64,000 nucleotides of DNA from Chamaecyparis obtusa (taxonomy: Eukaryota; Streptophyta; Pinopsida; Cupressales; Cupressaceae). Positions 24,196-36,000 of the stretch are shown one piece after another; the stretch's first letter is position 1; the number at the start of each line of letters is the position of its first letter. Under the pieces are notes generated by a model that made no database searches, had not been told where the DNA came from, and worked only from the letters and a program-made list of their open reading frames with translations. The translations under genes and the position numbers were made by a program. Location of the stretch: positions 142,501 to 206,500 of the forward strand of contig BSBK01002077.1 of assembly GCA_027943335.1 (NCBI GenBank). The letters run 5' to 3'.

Positions 24196-24654
24196 TCAAG
24201 ATTGAGTTTGACCTTTTGCAAAATAAAAAATAAATCTAGTCCCAAATAGAAAAACACCAAAAAGCGATACTGTCCAGCTTATAGACGATGCTGGAAAGTT
24301 CAGAGGTGACATTTCATTCTTACAAGCAACATTCTGTACCTTTATAGGCGACATATAACTATGCAGAGGCATGATTTCTTTCATCAAAGGCGTGATTTCT
24401 TTACATGCAGGCGACAAAAGAAGAAGTAGAGGCATAATAGAATTTATGGCTTGGCGGAAATCTTCCAGTAACCAGGCATGAAAATAGTGTCTGTACGCGT
24501 GATTTGATTTCTTGAAGGCGTGATTTAATTGCTTGAAGGCATGACTATATTTTGTGTAGGTGACATTTCTTTTCATGAAGGTGACATTTCTTTGCTTGAA
24601 GGTGACATTTAATTGCTGTAGGCGACATTTAATTGCTTGAAGGTGACATTTCAT
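24196..24654 (-). CDS. Leader ORF made of 21-bp tandem repeats encoding heptapeptides
   Basis: A 152-codon frame begins about 60 bp inside the PBS of the Tat element and precedes gag by about 2.3 kb. The DNA is a degenerate 21-bp tandem repeat, so the protein is a chain of about 16 seven-residue units: LNVTFKQ, RNVTFMK, RNVTYTK, YSHAFKQ, LNHAFKK, SNHAYRH, then after a short break LSPACKE, ITPLMKE, IMPLHSY, MSPIKVQ and so on. The last 25 residues contain a hydrophobic segment (WTVSLFGVFLFG). Known context: Ogre-type members of the Tat lineage carry an extra ORF of unknown function upstream of gag, which this may parallel. The alternative is that the repeat acts as DNA or RNA and the open frame is a by-product of a period divisible by three. 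Confidence 0.4.
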   Translation of the reverse strand: MKCHLQAIKCRLQQLNVTFKQRNVTFMKRNVTYTKYSHAFKQLNHAFKKSNHAYRHYFHAWLLEDFRQAINSIMPLLLLLSPACKEITPLMKEIMPLHSYMSPIKVQNVACKNEMSPLNFPASSISWTVSLFGVFLFGTRFIFYFAKGQTQS

Positions 24655-24714
24655 TTGTTTCCTGCAAATACAAGCATATAAAGTATAATCTCATCAAAAT
24701 GATTGTGGTTTTGC

Positions 24715-24731
24715 TCCCACCGGGCGTGCCA
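24715..24731 (-). other. Primer-binding site of the Tat element
   Basis: TGGCACGCCCGGTGGGA on the minus strand, three bases from the 5' LTR. It begins with TGG as expected for pairing with a tRNA CCA end. It is not the Met type; I do not assign the tRNA. Confidence 0.75.
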
Positions 24732-24734
24732 GAA

Positions 24735-26263
24735 TGTGAGCAAGGCTTTCGAGGGTACCTGTTATCTATTTTGAAAGGCTCAAATCAATCAAACGTTAAG
24801 AGTTTAATCTAGCATACAATCAAAACAAAAACAAAGAGCTCTAAGCAAAGCCACCTCAGATTGAGCTAGAAACAGTTTGCACCCATGCACTGTTTGATTT
24901 GCTCAGATTAGAGGGATGTGGATGTGCTCTCTAAGCATTTGGAGCATGCTCTAATGCATTTAGGATGATTTGAAGCTCATGAAAACCTCAAAATTGGCAC
25001 AAAACAGGTATGGAACACCTGATTTGCCCCTAAGGCCTCAAGAACTCAAGCTATGCTTTAATGGAGATTTAAGCTACATGATGAGTAATCTAGGATTGAT
25101 TTTAGACCAAATTAGATGTGATATGATGCTATGCTATGCAAAACAATAATGAAAAGCTAGATTAATCCATTATTTCTAAGCTTATGATGAGCTAAAATAC
25201 TTTGAAAATAAACTAATTAAAATGATTTATGTTAAGTCTAGAATGAAAATGGCATTATAAGTTTGCTATTGCTTGAGAATGAAAGTGGATTGATTTTCTC
25301 TTGAAAGGATGGGTATTTATAGGATTTCTAAAGGCTTGGGGTAGCAGGAATGAATGGCCAGGATTGAAATCCTTAAGAGAGGCCAAGATTTATTCAAAGG
25401 GAAGCACATGGATTGTGCTAGTTCTCAGCCAATCAGGAGGTGACACATGTCACAAGGTGAGTGGATGAAGGGAAGGGCAAAGAGGAGTCAACAAAGGGGG
25501 CTTCAAGCTCATAACTCTCCAAATAAATGCTTGTAAGAGCAATGAATGGGCTTTAAGAGGCTTTGAAGACTTTGGGGAAGCAATAAATGCTTTGTGGTTG
25601 AGATATTTGGAAGGGAAGACTTTGCTTTGGTTTAGGAAAGTCTTAAGCTTGGTTAGGATTGCACAAAGGTTTAAGGGTAGGATTAGGATTAGATTAGGAC
25701 AAAATAGGATTAGGATGGGTGAAGAGGTTGGATTTGAGAAGATTCTAGAAGAGTCTAGATTTCTCCCTAGTTTCATGGAATAAAAGTTACTCATTCCAAA
25801 AGCTTAAGTTTTGGGAATATTTATTGAAATATTTTCAATAAATATGAAATTTAAATATTTAATCTTAATTAAATATTTGGCCTTGGGATTAGGGTTAGAA
25901 AAGATGGGATTAGCTTTTTAATCGAGATTAAGGAGGGATTAGAAGATTCTGGAAGAGGTTAGTGGTCTAAAGGAAATTGGCCAAGTTTTGGGCAAAAAAT
26001 AAATTAATTATTTATTTTGGGATTTTTGGTCAATTTATTAATTAAAATAATTAATAAATAAGGAGATAATGTTTAAATAAGATTTAAACATTTTTGGAAG
26101 GGATTTCTTAATTAAATATTTTAAATTAAGAAAAAGGGATTTAATGACATAAAAATAAATTAATTAATTAAATAAATAATTAATTAATAAATGATAATGT
26201 CATCAGGGATTTTTCAGAAAATAAAAATACTTTATTTTCTAAAGGATTTTTTAGGTGTCTACA
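24735..26263 (-). repeat. Tat element 5' LTR
   Basis: 1529 bp, about 99% identical to 10858-12386. It has TG/CA ends and is followed by TSD CTACT at 26264-26268. It contains the promoter candidate at 25314-25321. Confidence 0.95.
25314..25321 (-). promoter_or_regulatory. TATA box in Tat 5' LTR
   Basis: TATAAATA on the minus strand. The 3' LTR copy has a changed box (TATATATA at about 11440-11450), one of the few differences between the two LTRs. Confidence 0.6.
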
Positions 26264-26476
26264 CTACTATTATTTGGTGTAAAAGGAGGACCACCTGCGG
26301 GTTGCCATTATTATTTGGTGTAAAAGGAGGACCGCCTATGGGTTGCCACTATTATTTGGTGTAAAAGGAGGAGCACCTCCGAGGGTTGCCACTATTATTT
26401 TGATGTAAAAGGAGGACCGCCTGTGAGGGTTGCCACTGTTATTTAGTGTAAAAGGAGGACCGCCTGTAAGGATTTC
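26264..26476 (+). repeat. Minisatellite, right part
   Basis: Five units of 42-46 bp, core TATTTGGTGTAAAAGGAGGA then CCGCCTG and GGGTTGCCACTAT, with point changes and small indels between units. It is the continuation of 10734-10857 after removal of the Tat element. Confidence 0.9.
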
Positions 26477-26493
26477 CTTACTCTGCATTTGTC

Positions 26494-26649
26494 TAGCATT
26501 TTTTTATGCTTCTATGCTATTGGTACTTGTTGGTTATCTACTTAGGGCCCATGAGCAATGTGCTAGGGCATTATGTATTGTGTATTTGCTAGCACATTTT
26601 TTATCACTATGTAAGTGTTTGAGATTTTGATCTTTGTTTATATACATTT
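26494..26649 (+). repeat. 155-bp direct repeat, copy 1
   Basis: About 95% identical by eye to 28724-28878, in the same orientation, 2.2 kb apart. It contains a perfect 10-bp inverted repeat (AATGTGCTAG at 26557-26566 and its complement at 26589-26598). Confidence 0.85.
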
Positions 26650-28723
26650 GATTCAAACTCAATGACTCAGCAAAAACTTGCAAAACCCTAAATTTCTAAA
26701 TGCTAAAGCTGAAGCACAAAAAAATCCCCCCATTTTTTTACAAACAACTTTAAAAACTAAAGTAGACTATGGGTTTATGTGAGAATTTCATAGCACAATT
26801 AGAGGAATCTCTTGTGAGAATCCTCCAAGCTAGATCTAAGAAGACTACATTGTAGGAAAAATCCATTGAGAAGCCTTTCTAATTAATAAATCCTTTCCTT
26901 ACCTTCTTCGATGACTGCTCTCAATTACTTTGGTTCTACCAAATCAAAAGCAAGGATGAAGTGTTTTTGACATTCAAAATTTTCAAATGTCTTTGATAAG
27001 GCAAGGGAAGCAAGTATGTCAAAAAAGAGTTTCAAAAATTCCTTACGAATCATTGCAATAATGTTATAGTGTAAAATCTGATACATTTCACAATTTAATA
27101 ATGAGAGGAAAATACAATCAAATTTGTTTCTATAGGATTCCTACATACAAAATGCCCAAATTGTCCTCTAAACCCTCCTTAAACTAGGGCCTACTCAATG
27201 TACACCTTCTAAACCCAATATCAACCAAAAAATTTTGGTTCACCATATATCCAACATATACTAACTATTTCAACCATAAAAAGGTACCCTCCTTATGGTA
27301 GATTATCTACTGCAATACATTAGCCTCCAATTTTGGTGTTCCTTCAACCAATATGCATATAGTGATCACCAAACTTCAACACTCCTCTACAATTTAAGAT
27401 TATTTTCATATCATATATGTTATAACATAATCATTACATGAGTACCAATTCTTTACATCCATGGAATGATCATGGGATCATCATGAAACTCAAAATAGTT
27501 AAGGAAAAACTCATATTTAATACGATGTTAGCAAATTCAGAGAAAAAATAGTCTACAATAGTTTCTTAAATCATGAAAATTTCTTCCATTGACACTTGTT
27601 AATGTTCATTAACCATTCAAGAACTATGAAATATAGAAAATCAAACTACCATAAGGAAATTTTCATAAATTGGTTACTTTTATTATTTCCAAACAACACA
27701 GTTTGTACAAAATGCTTCCTCCTTCGTACTGTTATTTCCTTATGCCTTGACTAGGCTATATAAGATGTATGAAAATTTTTCCAACCAATTCCAATCAGTT
27801 CCCTTTTTTTACAAATGCATATAAGCCTTTCAACAAGCTTTCCCTTCTAATTGACACTAGTCGTTAGGATTTAAATATTTGAATTTTTTAAACTATATTC
27901 AAATAAACTCCTATAGACCTATAACTTTAGCATGGGTCATTTTGTGACCTTATTACATCATAAAAATCTCTAAAATCCTAATTAACTAGCCTATGCATCA
28001 TGTTTCCCTATTACATGAATTTGGTCCTATGGTACTTACCAGGACCATCAGGACATTTTCCAATATTTACTAGAAGAAAGCACAATGCCATTATGTAAAT
28101 AGCTAGATGCATAATTTGTGTCAAGTAGTGGATGTTAAGTTCCAAGGAGAAGTGTCTGCCTATGTCATACACATCATCAACTAAATAGTAAATAGTGACT
28201 TGAGTTCTCAAAGGGTGTACTCCATATGAAGGTTTGATGAAAGAAAAGTCAAATATTTCTCATCTCTTAGTGTCGGATCTGATGCCTAGGCATACATTCC
28301 TTATAAAATTCATCACAAGCTAGAATCTAAGTTGTAAGTGCATTCTATCAAATAGAAAGATGATTCCAAGGACTATCATTTATATAATTGTTCATCCAAG
28401 TAGTCTTTATAAAGAGAGATGTCTTCCATGACAATATCTCTCTTATACTTCCATGACCAGGCTACTTCCAGATTTGCTTTCACCTAAGAATTCTTACACT
28501 TATGTGACTTTGTCCCTGTTCCATCCCTTTCTTGCAATAGATTCTCTTACCACTCAACTTTGATCATCTTTCCCTATACTCCTAGTTATGTAGATGGCAT
28601 CTACAATACCTGATTTGTACTTCCAAAAGATGTTTACTTTAGCAAATATCCTTGAGGTGATCAGTGAGATAGATCCATAGTCCACCACATTCCATAAGAT
28701 CAAGTGATTGGGAAGAATTTTTC

Positions 28724-28878
28724 TGGCATTTTTTTATGCTTCTATGCTATTGGTACTTGTTGGTTACCTACTTAGGTCCCATGAGCAATGTGCTAGGGCA
28801 TCATGTATTGTGTATTTGCTGGCACATTTTTATCACTGTATAAGTGTTTGAGATTTTGATCTCTATTTATATACATTG
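28724..28878 (+). repeat. 155-bp direct repeat, copy 2
   Basis: Second copy of 26494-26649; the inverted repeat is kept with one mismatch. Ends do not read TG...CA, so these are not obvious LTRs. Confidence 0.85.
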
Positions 28879-31525
28879 TTGCTATTACATTAATGAACTA
28901 CTTATTATGTTCTTCACATTACATGAAGCTAGGGAATCTTTATGTAATTATTCCACTTTCTAGTTTACACATAATTTTATCTTTTTCTAGGAAAAAGTTG
29001 TTTAACTTATGATCACATTATTGAAAATTTATCTACATCATCACACCTCTAAAAATTAATCTAATGGACTGGCAACAAGCTAAATATAAGTAAACGTGCT
29101 TATTCATATGTTCACTAATACCTTCAAGTTACAATGAAACATATTCCAACTCTTTTATCTTCTCATTAGATGCTTGTTTCTGTCCAAAAAAAATCATTAC
29201 TTCTAAACTATCCCAACTTGGTCTTTATACATATAAACCATGTGAAAAACATGCTTTTAAGGTGCTTGGCTTATTAGGATGGCATTGGAGAAAATAAATG
29301 GCATCTATGCCATATTTTTATATCTTTTAAGAGTGCACCCTCATGAATGCCTCTAATATCTTACTCATTATTGACCATTCATCAAACATCTTGACCTATG
29401 AAGAATCTTATTTCTATGAAACTATCACCAACATTACACTTCATGAAGTCTACAAAGTAATGTATTTGTTATCTCAAAATTTCCTAGTATGATACACATC
29501 ACATTCCTCTCAAAATAACCTATGGAATTGTCACTTGTTTGGGATTCTTACACTTATGAATCTTAATTTGAACCTCTCCTTGTAACCATTATCCTTTGAA
29601 TTGACCTGCAACTTTATTTATGTTCTTTTCATAGTGACATAAGAGAATGCATATCATCTATATTTGACCATCTCCTTGCCTAGCTCATGATATTTCATTA
29701 TCTTTGTTGCTTGTATACTCTTTCATTGTGAAATCCATTCCTCATAGTGGTCACTGACATAAGGTCTCATGACTATGGTATCACTTCAAGTTGATCATGC
29801 CACATTTTTTTATGAATTTCTACTCATACTTTGGGATGTCTTCTTTTTCTTAATGAATCTATTTATAAGATAACTAACTACCCTTGCATTCCACTTGTAC
29901 TTAAGACTAACCTTGTCACATTTTGTTAAGTCTTTTATATATTCACAAGACTGCTCTAACCCATATGAAGACTGTCATCTATGCTTCTTTTAATGACTTC
30001 CCTTAAAAAAATTGAAAGTCTTATGATTGTTTATAATAAATTCTATCACAATATTACTGGAGATTGAAAATGATAAATTCAGTATTTCATTGTGACAATA
30101 TGTATATTCCTTCTTGTGGAATTATAATCAGTGAATGAGAATACAAAATACTACTCCCATAGAGCCAAATCTGTCATGTAAATCTCTGCAAGTAATATTC
30201 TAACTATTCTATTGAAAAACATTTATTTTTATGGTTGATATGGATCCAAATGATTTCTAGGGTATGGTGTTGCATTTCATTGGACTTATGAATAGTTTTG
30301 TGCATGTTTGAAAGTGTTTTTGGGTCCTTTGGATGTGATTTTCCCTATACAGTCAAGGTATACACCAGTCAGATTAGATAGATGCAAAGATTGGATTTAA
30401 GATTGTTTCCTTTTCATGCATAATGAGTATGTTATAATGGTTTTTTTTTATCAATTTGAATCCATTCATGAGTGTCCAAGGGTGTAGAGGAAGTTGGTGT
30501 GTTGAAACACAACCAACAGTGACTGTTCCTACATAGTGCACCAATGAAATACCATGAGGATAGGGTAATGAGATAGTACTTAATGTTTTCCATGAATGGA
30601 AGGGAGTTGTGAAGGATGGATTGTCATTATGTTGTGTTTCAAATGTTCTTTAATGCGGGGTAGATAGTGAAGTGGAAGAACATTCTCAGATTTCTTGGAT
30701 AGCCTAGTTTAAGGGTCACTAGAATATGTCGTCAATGATGATAGCATTCATTACAGTCACAGGAACTCTTGTAATTGCCCAAATGCTATTTCATACTTCT
30801 CTTATATAATACTATATACCACTACCATTATGCCATTCTTTTAAATGAGAAGTAAGGAATGGAAAAATCAAGGATTAAACTATCTTAGGAGAAAATATGG
30901 TGATAGCTTAGGCATTCAATACATGTCACCTTTGAAATTATGTGCAGTGATTTTGCATAGTAAAAATTTATATGGTTTTCATTGAAGAGTCATACTTATT
31001 CCTTTTTTATTCTTCCTTGGGCCATCTGCACTTTGATATAGCTCTCAACCTATACCATTCACATTTTATTTTTTTTCCAAGCACATTTGATCTATTGAGC
31101 TTGTCAACCCACTGGGTATGCTCTTGGGTCTTAGATAAAACATTTCATGTAGCACTTGTACAAAGAAAAGGGAAGTTTATACATATGTAAGGCTTCTAAA
31201 AACCAATATGTTTTCAAGAACTTTGACAATCTGTCCCATAATCATGTACTCTCTACAAGGCACTATCTCCTCAAGTATTACTCATCATGTGAAATGAGTA
31301 GTTTCTTATTTTGATTTTCATAAGATTTTGAGAAATTTCCAATCATTCCCATGATGTTTGACAACTTGTAGGGAAAATGAAAGTGTAACTATAGGATTTT
31401 TGTGGAGTTGTATCTAATTGTATCCTAGAGAAATTTAGAGTGGTTAAAGAGATCATGTATGGATTCACTTTTATGATTGGTGTAATAGATACTTATGCAA
31501 TCATTTTCCCTATGTAGGTTGTAGC

Positions 31526-32687
31526 TGTTAGAAAGTAAAGATCCCCAAGATAATTGAGAGGGGGGGGGGGTGAATCAGTTATCAGATAATTTATCCATTC
31601 AACTACTTTAAACAATGTAATCAATGTACTGATCAACCATAGAAAGATAATCATACACAATTGCACAATAACACAAAATATGTTGACTAGGGAACCTCTT
31701 GGAAAGAGTAAACCCCGGTGGGAATGATGCCCACAAAATGATGCACTAATATGAAAGTTCCTTGTTAGAGGATGGACCCTATTAGGAGTCTTATGAAATA
31801 CATTCAGTACATATAAATCCCTGTTAGGAGATTTTGAATCCCTGTTAAAAGATTCTAACCCGGTTAAGAGTTTATGGAAGACAGAAGGACCTACTGCCCA
31901 AACAGCTTCAAGGCAAGATCTCTGAACCCATTATCCAAAAGATCTTAGAATTATTCAACAAAATAATATGAAATATATTACCTCCTTCACACTGTGCCAA
32001 AACTACACTCTCTGCTACACAAGATCACAATTCCAGATCTCTGTACTCACAAGTCTTCCTTCATCACTGAATTAGCTCTTTTCTTCACTTCATGCATATA
32101 TTCGCATTACAATCTTCATAGTACAAATTAAAACAAGGAAAACATTCCTTCTTATATACCAAGCTCAAATAATTACAAATGAGTCAGTCCTTAATTACAA
32201 AATAATAAATTATACATACTACACACAGAATTCACATAGAACTGTCGGCTTCCAGATACTGTAACTTTCTCCAAACATATCCTTGAAGTTTGTGCTATGA
32301 ACCATGTCATCATTAATGAGTCTCCAAAATCCCTTTAACTACACAAAATTAGATTCCATCCCAGCTAAGAGATATCCTCCGATTTCTGAACATCGCTTCA
32401 CAGAAACACTGTCTAAACACTGCTTTCACCAAAATGCTCATAACTCTCACAAATGAATGAATTTATTTTTGTGCTATTAACCATAGGTTAATAACACACC
32501 AAAGAAAATACCATCAATTTCACAAAATCCAATCTACAATACAAGTTGTGCGCAAAACAAAATTGTACCTGCTTTCCTACTAATATCCAGAATATCACTG
32601 TGTTGACATCAATGACAATCCAAGTCATGAATGCAACAACAACTGATATAGAATGACTACCAAAATACTTTGCATTCATTTCTAACA
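31526..32687 (-). repeat. Copia element 3' LTR
   Basis: Plus orientation TGTTAGAAAG...TTTCTAACA. Contains an 11-base run of G at about 31560. The block at 31666-31747 matches the LTR block of element A. Confidence 0.95.
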
Positions 32688-32700
32688 ATCTCCCCCATTG
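32688..32700 (-). other. Polypurine tract of the Copia element
   Basis: CAATGGGGGAGAT on the minus strand, next to the 3' LTR. Confidence 0.85.
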
Positions 32701-33041
32701 GCATTGATTGCAACATAGATGAAAAACATCCAATGTTCCAAAAATCCAATACTGCAACATCACTGTAAAATATCAAATCAAATCTTTCGTTGTTTTCCTA
32801 TTCAGCTCTCTCATACAATCCACAATGTTTTTCATATATATCTCTCCCCCATTGACATCAATGATAGAAATTATATCACTAAGTCAACAACAACTTAATG
32901 TCAAAAGACACTTTTTAGAAAAATACAATAACAAGAGTCCTCATGACTCAGCTCATAAACTCCCCCATAGAGGAAGTTCCAACATCTAATCCAGAAGAAA
33001 GATAGGGTTCATATACCACTAGACGAATGCAATCATCTGCA

Positions 33042-36000
33042 TCAATTCTCAAAAATAGGTTGGGGCATAACCCCAAGCATACCTCTCAGATACACAAATG
33101 TATCCTTAGGTAAAGGCTTTGTAAATATATCTGCTATCTTCTCCTTTGTACTTATGTACTCCAATCTTACTTCTTTTTCTGTAACTTTCTCTCTTACAAC
33201 ATGATACTTGATCTCAATATGTTTAGTCTTAGAATGTAAAATAGGATTTTTTGACATACTCACTGTACTAGTGTTATCACAATGTATAACAATAGGCTCA
33301 TCAAACTTCATTCCAATATCCTTCAACATCTGCTTCATCCAAATAATCCGATTACAATTATTTGCTGCTGCAACATATTCTACTTCTATTGTGCTATGTG
33401 AAGTACAATTCTGCTTCTTACTTAGCCAAGAGACCAATTTTCCTCCAAGAAAAAAGGCTCCACCACTGGTGCTTTTCTTTTCATCAACATTTCCTCCCCA
33501 ATCTGCATCAGTATAGGCACATAAAGTAAAATCATCAGAATTCTCATACCATAATCCATAATCCATTATTCCTTTCAGATATCTCAGTATCCTCTTTACT
33601 GCTACATAATGTGATTCTCTAGGTTTTTCTTGAAATCTTACTACAATCCCCATTGAATGTGCTATATCAGGTCTTGTATGTGTCAAGTACTACAATCCTC
33701 CAATCATAGATCTGTACTTTTTCTGCTCAACTGCTGGTGTCTCATCTTTGCTAGATAACTTATGTCTGGTTACCATAGGTGTTCCAACAGGTTTAGAATC
33801 TTCCATTCCAAATATTTTCAATAAATCATTCAAATACTTATTCTGACTTACAGATATACCTTCCTTACTTTGTGTTATCTATAATCCCAAAAAATATTTC
33901 ATTTCTCCAATCATGCTCATCTCAAATTCAGTCTTCATTTCATCTACAAATTTGTCACTAGCTTCATCTTCTCCTCCAAAGATAATATCATCAACAAATA
34001 TAACTATAACCAACAAACCATTCTCAATTTCTTTTGTGTATAAGTTACTATCTGTTGTTCCTTTTATAAATCCTGATTTCAATAAATACTTATCCAATCT
34101 TGCATACCAGGTTCTAGGTGCTTGTTTTAATCCATATAAAGCTTTCTTTAACTTACATACCATATCTCCTTCTTGTGTCAAAGGAAAACCTTCAGGCTTC
34201 TGAATGTAGACTTCTTCTTCCAATTCACCATTCAAAAATGCTGACTTCACATCCATCTGATACACTCTGAATTTCTTGTAAGTTGCATATGCTAGAAACA
34301 TTCTCACTGCTTCAAGTCTAGCCACAAGTGCAAAAGTTTTTTCATAGTCAATTCCTTCTTGTTGTGAATATCCTTTACATACCAATCTTGCTTTGTTTCT
34401 TATCACTTCTCCTTGTTCATTCATCTTGTTTCTGAATACCCACTTTGTTCCAATCACATTCTTGTCTTTAGGTCTAGGGACCAACTCCCATGTCTTGTTT
34501 TTTTCAATCTGCTCTAGTTCTTCTTTCATAGCATTAATCCAATGTTCATCTTCACAAGCTTCATTAGTAGTCTTAGGTTCAATTTGAGAAATCAAACATA
34601 AGTGTACCTTATTTTGAGTCAAAACTCCTGTATCTAAACTTCCAATAACTCGCTCAGCAGGGTGATGTCTTGAAGTATACCTGTTAGGTGTCATAGTTAC
34701 TGATCTTGTTCTAACTATAGATTCTTCTCTGCTTTCTTCTCTATTTTCTTCTCTATTTTCTTCAGTATGACTTTCATTCAACAAATCACTGTTAGTTTCA
34801 AAAAATAATTCTTCATTTTCAATGTTAGGCTAAGGTTGTGCTTCTCCATCAGATTCATAATCAAGATTTCTTTCTTGAATTTTAAACTTCTCATTAACTT
34901 TTACATTTGCACTTTCAACAATAGTCTTAGTTCTTTTGTTATAACATCTATATGCTTTGCTTTTTAAAGAATATCCAAGAAATATTCCTTCATCACTTCT
35001 AGGATCAAACTTTCCTATATCATCATCTCTCTTTATATAACATTTACTTCCAAAAATTCTCAAACACTTAACTGAGGGTGTATGTCCAAACCATAATTCA
35101 TAAGGTGTCTTGTTTGTATCTACTCTGATTTGTACTCTCTTCATAGTGTATACTGTTGTGTTCACTGCTTCTCTCCAAAAAGTCTTAGCCAAATCATTTT
35201 CAAACAACATAGCTCTTGCTGCTTCAGTTATTGACCTGTTCCTTCTTTCTACAATACCATTTTGTTCTGGTGTTCTAGGGGCTGAAAGTTGTCTCTTAAT
35301 ACCATTCATTTCACAAAAGGTGTTAAAATCTCTAGATGTAAATTCACCACCTCTATCAGACCTTAGACACTTAATCTTCATTCCAGATTCATTCTCAATT
35401 TTTCTTTTCATGATCTTAACTTTATCAAATGCTTCAGATTTTTCTTTCAAAAATGCAATCCACATCATTCTTGTCAAATCATTAACAAGAATCATAAAAT
35501 ACCTTTCTCCATAGAATCCTCTAGTCCTAGTAGGACCACTCAAGTCTATATAAACAATCTCCAGCTTCTCTTTTGATGTGAACTTCTTGTTGGGAAATGA
35601 ACTCCTTTTCTACTTTTCCATCATACATTCTTTGCAAATCATGTTAGTAGGTTTCATAATTCTAGGTAAATCTCTTACCGCAAGTGTAGTGCTCACCTTG
35701 ACAATATTATCAAAGTTTATATGACAAAATCTTTTATGCCATAACCAACTGTCATCAATCCTAGTTATCAAACATGTCATCTCAGTAGGATTCAACTGAA
35801 ATACATTACCTCTAGTTCTGGATCCTTTTCCAATTAGATTTCCATCTTTATCTTTTATCACACAAGTTTTCTCAGAAAACCAAACTTGATAACCCTTATC
35901 AGCCAATTGTCCAACACTTAGTAGATTATGTCTCAGTCCATCAACAAAGTAAACATCATCAGTGTTAGTCTTTCCTTCAAGAGTAATAGATCCTATACCC

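Larger units (their letters stand above)
10858..26263 (-). mobile_element. Ty3/gypsy LTR retrotransposon, Tat type (15.4 kb), complete but with broken genes
   Basis: Two 1529-bp LTRs (10858-12386 and 24735-26263) differ at only about a dozen sites by eye (about 99% identity). The element is flanked by a perfect TSD CTACT (10853-10857 and 26264-26268). Minus-strand order: LTR, PBS, long leader with heptad-repeat ORF, gag, aspartic protease, RT, RNase H, a second archaeal-type RNase H, integrase, 3' noncoding region, PPT, LTR. RNase H duplication together with Ty3-type order is a hallmark of the plant Tat lineage. About ten in-frame stops and a small deletion in integrase inactivate the polyprotein, which contrasts with the young LTRs. 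It inserted into a minisatellite. Confidence 0.95.
26477..31520. other. Gene-free AT-rich spacer
   Basis: Five kilobases without a supported gene; the longest ORFs (near 28011-28211 and 30972-31190) have no recognisable motif. The only structure seen is a pair of direct repeats (26494-26649 and 28724-28878). It is probably old, unrecognisable transposon sequence. It ends with TSD GTAGC (31521-31525). Confidence 0.6.
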
